Of a stretch of DNA of 7,843 bases, positions 1 to 4,940 are shown piece after piece; position 1 is the first letter of the stretch, and the number at the start of each line of letters is the position of its first letter. The DNA comes from Rhodospirillaceae bacterium (GTDB lineage: Bacteria > Pseudomonadota > Alphaproteobacteria > Rhodospirillales > Magnetospirillaceae), in the NCBI GenBank assembly GCA_013349735.1, contig DUZC01000094.1:1-7843 (forward strand). Direction: 5' to 3'. Below the pieces are notes generated by a model. It was not told the origin of the DNA. It did not search any database and worked only from the letters and a program-made list of their open reading frames with translations. The translations under genes were made by a program, and so were the position numbers.

Positions 1-152
1 CCGCGGAGCGGGCCACCCGTCACCTCAAGGAGCGAACATAGGGTCTAAACTTTAATAACGCACCGGATGTCCACAAATGGGGATGGCGCGGCCCTGTCCA
101 GTGAATATTGTCTTGGCACTTCTTGGGGGTGGTCGCAACAGGGTCTAACTCA
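1..152. other. Upstream region of the HD-GYP gene
   Basis: No complete gene is visible here. In one plus-strand frame, bases 3-41 read as 12 sense codons (ending HLKERT) followed by TAG. This could be the tail of an upstream gene entering the window, but it is too short to assign. The AT-rich stretch at 51-58 (tttaataa) resembles a -10 element but has no convincing -35 hexamer 16-18 bp upstream. The 9-mer agggtctaa occurs at 40-48 and again at 140-148; the second copy supplies the likely ribosome binding site of the next gene. Confidence 0.3.
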
Positions 153-1679
153 ATGCCGATGATGAACATGGCCAAGTCACTCAACTACAGTCACGTTATT
201 GTAGAGTTGACCCTCTTGAACGGTACGTCGGGCAATCTTGACGAGTTACTGTGCCGGTTCGGTCGAACCCTTGGCAATTATCCAAGCTTGGGCTTCAGTT
301 CCTCCTGCGCGATCGCTCTGTTCAGTCAGGATCGTGAACTTCTGCCGATCGGGGCCTGTGGCCTTGAGGCGATTGGCGACGTCACGGGGATCTGGCGTTT
401 TTTGCAGACGGACGGCGCAATGACGCCCCACCGCATTGATCGCGGAGCCGCGCAAAGCCCTGCCTATGCCCTTCCTATTCAAGAAGGCGGGCGGCATCTC
501 GGATATGCGGTTCTTTTTGGGTATCCAGGGGCTTCGGGCTATGAAGCGGACAGTGAATTTCTTGGCATCCTCGCGGTGGCGCTGTCCGGCCTTGTGGGAC
601 GATTTATGCTCGACGAAATCGTAAAGATCCGTGAATGGGAGTTGGAAGAGGCGCGGAGTGACGCCATCCATCGGCTTGGTGCCGCCGCCGAATATCGGGA
701 TCATGATACGGGTTTACACGTCCTTCGTATGACCAATTACGCTATCGCCGTTGCGAAAGAGATGGGGCTGCCGGTGTCCGAGCGCGAACTGCTTTATGTG
801 GCGGCGCCGATGCATGATGTCGGGAAGATTGGTATTCCTGATGTGATCCTGCTGAAGCCGGGCCGGCTGTCCGCCGAGGAAATCGAAGTCATGCGTCAGC
901 ATGCCGATATCGGCGGTTCAATTCTTGTCGGTCAGGACGATCTGACCACGGCGGCCCGCGAGATCGCTGTTTGTCATCATGAACGTTGGGATGGGAAGGG
1001 GTATCCGCAGGGTCTTCAGGGCGAAGAGATCCCCGTTCTTGCACGGATCTGTTCCGTTGCCGATGTCTTCGACGCTTTGAGCTCCCCAAGGCCATACAAG
1101 GAGGCTTGGCCCGTAGAAAAAGCGGCGGATTGGATTTTTGATCAGTCGGGGAGCCAGTTTGATCCTTCGGTTGCCGAGGCATTTCGTCGGGCCCTGCCAG
1201 AAATATTGCGGATCCGGGCCTTGTACCGGGATGAAATTATCGATCCCAAGCAGGTGCTGAATTTGGCCCCTGCGAAACTGAGGGACAAATATTGGGTGTC
1301 CTGGGAGGACGGGCTGAATGTCGGCATCGATGTGATTGACGAGCATCATCGCCATCTCTTCGATATTGTGAATGACTGCCATGACGTGGTTGCGGAACGG
1401 CGTGGGGCACAGGAAGTCGCCCGCTTGATCAAGCGGCTGGAGCAATATACGCATGTCCATTTCCAGGCCGAGGAACGGATGATGGAGCGCCTTGGCTATG
1501 CGGGATTGGAGCGGCAGATAAGGCAACATCAACGCTTCTGTTCAAAGCTGCACGGCTTTCGCGCCGCCTTGCATTTAAATCCACTGACCGCGCCCTATGA
1601 TCTTCTGAAATTTGTTGGGGCCTGGCTGTCGGCCCATATCCGCGAGGAAGATATCCAATTGAAGGCCCTGGCCGCCTAA
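153..1679 (+). CDS. GAF-like / HD-GYP c-di-GMP phosphodiesterase with C-terminal bacteriohemerythrin domain
   Basis: Predicted cytoplasmic phosphodiesterase that degrades cyclic di-GMP, with an oxygen- or redox-sensing diiron domain. Numbering is from the ATG at 153 (508 aa). Residues about 15-155 look like a GAF-type sensor fold, recognised only weakly. The HD-GYP domain spans about 170-350: H189 in TGLHV, H221-D222 with K225 (MHDVGKIGIPD), H250, H275-H276 followed by the GYP signature at 283-285, and D304 in VADVFDAL. The metal-binding set looks complete, except that the Glu often seen in ExxxH is Asp185. The hemerythrin domain spans about 380-508: H399, H436, E440, H459, H495 and D500 fit iron ligands, but the first His of the usual HxxxH pair is Gln455. 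No signal peptide or membrane segment is seen. The frame is open back to 105 and a TTG at 108 could add 15 residues. ATG 153 is preferred because AGGG at 140-143 precedes it by 9 nt, while the TTG has no such site. HD-GYP and hemerythrin domains are known to occur fused in other bacteria. Confidence 0.93.
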   Translation: MPMMNMAKSLNYSHVIVELTLLNGTSGNLDELLCRFGRTLGNYPSLGFSSSCAIALFSQDRELLPIGACGLEAIGDVTGIWRFLQTDGAMTPHRIDRGAAQSPAYALPIQEGGRHLGYAVLFGYPGASGYEADSEFLGILAVALSGLVGRFMLDEIVKIREWELEEARSDAIHRLGAAAEYRDHDTGLHVLRMTNYAIAVAKEMGLPVSERELLYVAAPMHDVGKIGIPDVILLKPGRLSAEEIEVMRQHADIGGSILVGQDDLTTAAREIAVCHHERWDGKGYPQGLQGEEIPVLARICSVADVFDALSSPRPYKEAWPVEKAADWIFDQSGSQFDPSVAEAFRRALPEILRIRALYRDEIIDPKQVLNLAPAKLRDKYWVSWEDGLNVGIDVIDEHHRHLFDIVNDCHDVVAERRGAQEVARLIKRLEQYTHVHFQAEERMMERLGYAGLERQIRQHQRFCSKLHGFRAALHLNPLTAPYDLLKFVGAWLSAHIREEDIQLKALAA

Positions 1680-1926
1680 GCTGCCCAAGAGCTTCAGCTT
1701 ATCGCGAAAAGCGGATGGATTTTTCTCAACAGTAAAAGGGACCAGGATGGGGCCCTTGACGTTGTCTTCCGGTGCTGCCGGCCTGTTCGGATTTCCCGAT
1801 GGCAATTCCCTGCTCCAAACCTAATGCCGCATCAACGAGGATAGAACAGAATACCGCTCTGCTGCGCAAGCCTAGTGTTGCGGCCGTCTGTGTCCGGTCC
1901 GGCGTTCATGGTTTGGGGGTATTCTC
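1680..1926. other. Convergent intergenic region, no gene recognised
   Basis: This gap lies between the end of the HD-GYP gene and the terminator of tRNA-Asn. A 6-bp hairpin (AAGCTG 1678-1683 with CAGCTT 1695-1700) overlaps the stop codon but has no adjacent T-run, so it is a weak terminator candidate for the upstream gene. Next to it is a 16-bp near-palindrome at 1697-1712. The rest has no ORF with family-like composition and no clear promoter. Confidence 0.5.
1697..1712. repeat. 16-bp near-perfect palindrome centred on TCGCGA
   Basis: The bases gcttatcgcgaaaagc form a palindrome without a spacer: seven of eight symmetric pairs match and only the A1701/A1708 pair fails. It lies 18 bp after the stop of the HD-GYP gene. 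It could be a dyad protein-binding site, a piece of a dispersed intergenic repeat, or chance. Nothing in the window decides between these. Confidence 0.4.
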
Positions 1927-1972
1927 AAAAGGAAAGGGGCAAAAACAGCAGAAAACCGCCATTTTTGCCCCT
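1927..1972 (-). terminator. Rho-independent terminator of tRNA-Asn
   Basis: Read on the minus strand, an 11-bp perfect stem AGGGGCAAAAA/TTTTTGCCCCT (1972-1962 with 1945-1935) encloses a 16-nt loop and is followed by the pyrimidine run TTCCTTTT (1934-1927). It begins 4 nt after the encoded CCA of tRNA-Asn, the usual place for a tRNA terminator. On the plus strand the hairpin is followed by aaactgg, so it would not serve as an intrinsic terminator for the HD-GYP gene. Confidence 0.85.
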
Positions 1973-1976
1973 AAAC

Positions 1977-2051
1977 TGGCTCCCAGGGAGGGATTCGAAC
2001 CCCCGACCAAGCGGTTAACAGCCGCTTGCTCTACCGCTGAGCTACCTGGGA
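1977..2051 (-). tRNA. tRNA-Asn (anticodon GTT)
   Basis: The minus strand folds into a complete cloverleaf of 75 nt including the encoded CCA. The acceptor stem TCCCAGG pairs with CCTGGGA, the discriminator base is G, and the D arm is GCTC/GAGC. The anticodon arm is AGCGG-CTGTTAA-CCGCT, giving anticodon GTT. The T arm is GGGGG-TTCGAAT-CCCTC with one G-U pair. It decodes AAC and AAT. It is followed directly by a strong intrinsic terminator and preceded by a promoter about 80 nt upstream, so it can be an independent transcription unit. Confidence 0.97.
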
Positions 2052-2129
2052 ATGGCGGGCCTTAAAAGGGTACCGTCAACATTCCGTACAGCATAACCGA
2101 ACGCCGCTGGAGCCTTCGGATCAGACAGG

Positions 2130-2165
2130 GCCCGCCTTATAACAAGTTCGGGAAGTCCGACGCAA
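2130..2165 (-). promoter_or_regulatory. Predicted sigma70-type promoter of tRNA-Asn
   Basis: On the minus strand TTGCGT (2165-2160) and TTATAA (2142-2137) are separated by exactly 17 bp. They are followed by the GC-rich sequence GGCGGGCC, as is typical of stable-RNA promoters subject to stringent control. The predicted start near 2130 leaves a leader of about 79 nt before the mature tRNA. The promoter lies between the two tRNA genes, so tRNA-Asn need not rely on read-through from tRNA-Cys. Confidence 0.6.
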
Positions 2166-2186
2166 TCTCCTTTTCAGAAGATCCCG

Positions 2187-2210
2187 TCAAATCCCGCAAC
2201 ACGGCGGATT
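2187..2210 (-). terminator. Weak hairpin directly after tRNA-Cys
   Basis: Starting at the first base after the encoded CCA, the minus strand can form AATCCGC/GCGGGATT with one bulged G and a 6-nt loop (2210-2204 with 2197-2190). Only a short T-run follows. It may terminate part of the tRNA-Cys transcripts or act as a 3' processing structure; it is a much poorer terminator than the one after tRNA-Asn. Confidence 0.3.
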
Positions 2211-2284
2211 TGGAGGCCGAGGCCGGAATCGAACCGACGTACAAGGATTTGCAGTCCTCTGCATAGCCACTCTGCCACCCGGCC
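2211..2284 (-). tRNA. tRNA-Cys (anticodon GCA)
   Basis: The minus strand gives a 74-nt cloverleaf including the encoded CCA. The acceptor stem GGCCGGG pairs with CTCGGCC (one G-U pair) and the discriminator base is T. The anticodon stem is AGGA/TCCT around loop CTGCAAA, giving anticodon GCA. The T loop is TTCGATT. It decodes TGC and TGT. It lies upstream of tRNA-Asn on the same strand, 159 bp away. Confidence 0.97.
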
Positions 2285-2330
2285 CCTGTCCGATTCGCGA
2301 AGCTTTGGCATCGCCGCTCGGCCATGGGGG

Positions 2331-2362
2331 GCGGTTATAGACATTCCCAGACGAGGGGTCAA
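2331..2362 (-). promoter_or_regulatory. Predicted sigma70-type promoter of tRNA-Cys
   Basis: On the minus strand TTGACC (2362-2357) and TATAAC (2339-2334) are separated by 17 bp. They are followed by CGCCCCCC, a GC-rich discriminator expected of a stable-RNA promoter. The start would be near 2327, about 43 nt before the mature tRNA. This is the best promoter match in the window. Confidence 0.7.
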
Positions 2363-2444
2363 GCCACCGCCAAGAAAGTTGGAGGCAGTTTAGGAATAAA
2401 ATAGCGGATAAATCCTTTGAGCGGCATTGCCTTTGCTTGACCCC
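2355..2444. repeat. 10-bp inverted repeat between divergent promoters
   Basis: GGGGTCAAGC at 2355-2364 and GCTTGACCCC at 2435-2444 are exact reverse complements with 70 bp between them. The left copy holds the -35 hexamer of the tRNA-Cys promoter. The right copy lies in the spacer of the predicted plus-strand promoter. Both copies carry a TTGACC hexamer pointing outward. Possible meanings are paired binding sites for a regulator, a remnant promoter, or chance. Confidence 0.5.
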
Positions 2445-2461
2445 CTTTGTATAAATCTCGG
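2427..2461 (+). promoter_or_regulatory. Predicted promoter of the PCMT-like gene
   Basis: TTGCCT (2427-2432) and TATAAA (2450-2455) are separated by 17 bp, which predicts a start near 2462. A TTGACC at 2437-2442 is only 7 bp from the -10 and is too close to be its -35. The predicted start leaves a leader of about 70 nt to the preferred start codon at 2533. It would leave only about 8 nt to the ATG at 2470, which argues against the longer protein form. Confidence 0.5.
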
Positions 2462-2532
2462 GATTGGCCATGCTTGGCATGGTGGAGCCGTCGGCATTTG
2501 GCGGCGGCAATGATGTTATGGAGCCTGCTGCA

Positions 2533-3186
2533 ATGAATTACGCTGCCGCCCGGCGCAACATGGTGCACGGACAGATTCTGACCAACCGCGTTACCTTGCC
2601 GCGGGTGATCCAGGCCCTCGAGGACGTGCCGCGCGAGTTGTTTTTGCCCAAACAATTGCGCAGTCAGGCTTATATCGATGACGATGTGGATATCGGCGGT
2701 GGCCGTTATCTGATGGAGCCGATGTTTTTTGCCCGGCTGTTGCAGGCGGCGGATATCCAGGCGAGCGAAGTGGTCCTTGATGTCGGCTGCGGGTCGGGCT
2801 ATTCGGCGGCTGTGCTGGCCCGCTTGGCCAGTACCGTGGTGGCTTTGGAATGCGATGACGAGTTGGCCAGTCGTGCCAATTCTTTGCTGGCCGAACTGGG
2901 TGTGGATACGGTGGCATTGGTCAAGGGGCCTTTGGCCAAAGGCGATGCGGCGCATGGTCCTTATGATGTGATCCTCCTTGAGGGAGCGGTCGAAGAGGTG
3001 CCCACCCAATTGACCGATCAACTGGCCGAAGGGGGGCGCTTGCTGGCGGTTGTTTCCGAAGAGAACGGGCTGGGTAGGGCAACGTTGTTCTTGCGGGTCG
3101 GCGATCAACTGGCGCACCGCGTGCTTTTTGATGCGACCATCGCGCCTTTGCCAGGCTTTCAGCGGGTGCCGCATTTCTCGTTATAA
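2533..3186 (+). CDS. PCMT-family (protein-L-isoaspartate O-methyltransferase-like) SAM methyltransferase
   Basis: A 217-aa cytoplasmic Rossmann-fold methyltransferase of the protein-L-isoaspartate methyltransferase family. Members transfer a methyl group from S-adenosylmethionine to isoaspartyl residues in damaged proteins. Visible features are the N-terminal family segment MNYAAARRNMVHGQILTN, the SAM-binding loop VLDVGCGSGY (81-90), the acidic E106 ending strand 2, and YDVILLEGA (144-152). The family's Thr-Ile-Ser-x-Pro stretch, which supplies the catalytic Ser, here reads R58-Y-L-M-E-P63, so Met replaces Ser. Real isoaspartate repair activity is therefore doubtful and it may be a specialised paralogue. 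The frame is open further upstream, with a TTG at 2464 and ATG at 2470. ATG 2533 was chosen because GGAG at 2520-2523 sits 9 nt before it and the family N-terminus starts there. It precedes tolC by 216 bp and may be transcribed separately. Confidence 0.88.
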   Translation: MNYAAARRNMVHGQILTNRVTLPRVIQALEDVPRELFLPKQLRSQAYIDDDVDIGGGRYLMEPMFFARLLQAADIQASEVVLDVGCGSGYSAAVLARLASTVVALECDDELASRANSLLAELGVDTVALVKGPLAKGDAAHGPYDVILLEGAVEEVPTQLTDQLAEGGRLLAVVSEENGLGRATLFLRVGDQLAHRVLFDATIAPLPGFQRVPHFSL

Positions 3187-3402
3187 AAACCGTCGGCGTC
3201 ACCCTCGCTTTTCTGAGGGACGGGAATTTGCTCAGCCGGGGTTTCTGGGGTCGTGAGGTGGCTTTTCTGCAAGCCTTCTCATGGTCTGAAGGAATCGTGC
3301 AAAGCGCTTGATATTTCTCGATCTTCAGCTATCGTGGTGCCTGCGTTTCAAGGAGGGAAATGCGGCCGGGTGGATGCGACGCCCTTGTTTTGAAGGAATG
3401 TT
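3187..3402 (+). other. Intergenic region upstream of the tolC-type gene
   Basis: Near its start, CCCTC (3202-3206) and GAGGG (3215-3219) can pair around an 8-nt loop, extended by CGT/ACG across a small bulge. No T-run follows, so this is a doubtful terminator. A weak promoter candidate is TTGATA (3308-3313) with TATCGT (3330-3335) and a 16-bp spacer. AAGGA at 3393-3397 is the ribosome binding site of the next gene. Nothing else is recognised. Confidence 0.35.
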
Positions 3403-4863
3403 ATGCCCAAAAGCTCAACTATCAAGGTCGCAATATTCTTGGCGAGTGGTATGGCTGTCCAGACGGCCAGCGCCGAGACATTGGATGATGCGTTGGTTTC
3501 CGCCTATAGCAGCAATCCAACCTTGCTTGCGCAACGGGCTCATTTACGCTCGGCTGACGAAGGTGTGACCCAGGCCTTAGCCAATTGGCGTCCTCAAATC
3601 AGGCTGTCGGGTGATGTAAACCGGGCCAATGCGCATATTAATCAGAACCAAGCGGTTCCTTCGCAGGTATCAACGGCGGCGCAGGCCTCCGGTGGTGGGT
3701 CTGCTGCGACGCCGACGATAACCTCGGCGGTTAATCAGACCATAATTTCGACGCCGATGGATGCCAGTGTGACCGTAAGCCAGGCGCTTTACCGCGGGGG
3801 GCGCACGGTTGCGCAGACTCGCCAGGCTGAAGCGATCGTGGAAGCCGAGCGGGCATCGCTGCGTGGAACGGAACAGTCTGTGTTGCTAAGCGCCATCACG
3901 GCCTATATGGACGTTGTTCAGTTCCGGGCGGTGGTTGAGCTGAGCATCAATAACGAACAGGTTCTGCAGCGGCAACTCGATGCCACCAATGATCGTTTCC
4001 GCGTGGGCGAGGTAACCCGAACGGATGTGGCGCAGGCAGAATCACGACTTTCGGCTGCCCATGCCGACCGCCGTCAGGCGGAAGGGAACCTGGCCGCCGC
4101 CGTGGCCACCTATGTTAAAGTCGTGGGTCATGCGCCGGAAAAGCTGTCAGCGCCCCCGGCAGCGAAGGGGCTTCCCGCTTCGCTTGACGAGGCGAAAGCC
4201 CAAGCCGAACATGACAACCCAAATATCCTGAGCGCTCAGTATAATTACGAAGCGGCGAACCACGGCATTGATCTGGTTGCGGGCGAGTTGTTGCCCACCG
4301 TCTCTTTGAATGGAACGGCGGCAAAGAGTTATAATTATTCTGGCCAAGGGCCGATGGAGCGGGTGGCTGAGGCATCCGTTACGGTTTCGGTCCCGATTTA
4401 TCAACAAGGACAAGAGTTTTCGCGTCTGCGGGCTCAGAAGCAAACGGCCGGGCAGATGCGTATTTCGGTCGATCAAGTGATCCGCGACACCTTGGAATCG
4501 GTAACGAAGGCTTGGGAGTCCTTGCAGACCTCCCGGGCAAGAATTGCGTCCTACGGTGACCAGATCCGGGCGGCTGAGGTGGCCTTGGAAGGGGTCACGC
4601 GGGAGTCCCAGGTTGGATCGCGGACCGTTCTCGATGTTTTAAACGCCGAGCAGGAATTGCTGGTGGCTAAGGTCAATCTGGTTCAGGCTCAGCATGACGA
4701 GGCCGTGGCGGCTTTTCAGTTGCGCGGTACGGTCGGTCAGGCCTCGGCGCGGGCACTCGAACTGCCAGTACAATATTACGATCCGATGGTACATTACGAA
4801 GAAGTCCGGGATAAATGGATTGGGTTTGGTGATCCGTCGCCGGACGCGAAAGAGGCAAAATGA
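3403..4863 (+). CDS. tolC: TolC-family outer membrane efflux / type I secretion channel protein
   Basis: A 486-aa outer-membrane channel-tunnel protein expected to trimerise and connect inner-membrane pumps (RND, MFS or ABC type I secretion) to the exterior. A signal peptide covers residues 1-24 with a likely cut after TASA. The duplicated TolC layout is visible. The first repeat has LDDALVSAYSSNPTL near the mature N-terminus and GEVTRTDVAQAESRL at 202-216. The second repeat begins near SLDEAKAQAEHDNPNI (260-275) and has VGSRTVLDVLNAEQELL at 404-420. Length matches TIGR01844-type members. Residues about 79-118 form a Ser/Thr/Ala/Gln-rich insertion where the first outer-membrane beta segment is expected. 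The start is supported by AAGGA 5 nt upstream. Its stop overlaps an ATG by 4 nt (ATGA at 4860-4863), linking it to the mini-ORF and popZ. No pump gene is nearby, so the partner is unknown. Confidence 0.94.
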   Translation: MPKSSTIKVAIFLASGMAVQTASAETLDDALVSAYSSNPTLLAQRAHLRSADEGVTQALANWRPQIRLSGDVNRANAHINQNQAVPSQVSTAAQASGGGSAATPTITSAVNQTIISTPMDASVTVSQALYRGGRTVAQTRQAEAIVEAERASLRGTEQSVLLSAITAYMDVVQFRAVVELSINNEQVLQRQLDATNDRFRVGEVTRTDVAQAESRLSAAHADRRQAEGNLAAAVATYVKVVGHAPEKLSAPPAAKGLPASLDEAKAQAEHDNPNILSAQYNYEAANHGIDLVAGELLPTVSLNGTAAKSYNYSGQGPMERVAEASVTVSVPIYQQGQEFSRLRAQKQTAGQMRISVDQVIRDTLESVTKAWESLQTSRARIASYGDQIRAAEVALEGVTRESQVGSRTVLDVLNAEQELLVAKVNLVQAQHDEAVAAFQLRGTVGQASARALELPVQYYDPMVHYEEVRDKWIGFGDPSPDAKEAK

Positions 4864-4940
4864 GTCAGGGGTCGGAGAAAGAACGGCGCAAGCTGCTTTC
4901 TGCCGGCGGCAAAGCCCAGTGGGGAATGGTTGAGCCATGA
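4860..4940 (+). CDS. Candidate 26-aa mini-ORF coupling tolC to popZ
   Basis: This short frame starts at the ATG that overlaps the tolC stop (ATGA, 4860-4863) and ends at the TGA that overlaps the popZ start (ATGA, 4937-4940). It fills the gap between the two genes without leaving a base. GAGG at 4852-4855 provides a ribosome binding site 4 nt before the ATG. The peptide begins MSQGSEKERRKLLSAGGK and ends GMVEP. It has a basic, possibly helical first half and no membrane segment or recognised domain. About two thirds of its codons end in G or C. It may be a true micro-protein, or a translated bridge that carries ribosomes to popZ, whose own ribosome binding site (GGGGA at 4921-4925, 11 nt away) is poorly spaced. 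It could also be a chance frame. Confidence 0.4.
   Translation: MSQGSEKERRKLLSAGGKAQWGMVEP

Noticed and set aside
40..148. 9-bp direct repeat agggtctaa at 40-48 and 140-148
   Set aside because: It is short, has no further similarity around the copies, and the second copy is adequately explained as the ribosome binding region of the HD-GYP gene.
108..152. TTG start at 108 extending the HD-GYP protein by 15 residues
   Set aside because: There is no ribosome binding site before the TTG, whereas ATG 153 has AGGG at a 9-nt distance. The extra residues add nothing recognisable.
1772..2065. Plus-strand open frame of 97 codons containing REGFEPPTKRLTAACSTAELPGN-like residues
   Set aside because: Its second half is the antisense translation of the tRNA-Asn gene, a well-known class of spurious protein. 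The first half has no family features and no ribosome binding site.
2464..2532. Upstream TTG/ATG starts adding 21-23 residues to the PCMT-like protein
   Set aside because: The predicted transcript start (about 2462) leaves no space for a ribosome binding site, the added residues do not match the family, and ATG 2533 has GGAG at 9 nt.
2359..3174. Minus-strand open frame of 271 codons opposite the PCMT-like gene
   Set aside because: It has His/Gln/Arg-rich antisense composition, no recognisable fold, and would run through the tRNA-Cys promoter.
3197..3222. Hairpin after the PCMT-like gene as an intrinsic terminator
   Set aside because: The stem is only 5 bp plus a bulged extension and the following bases (ggaatttg) are not a usable T-run.
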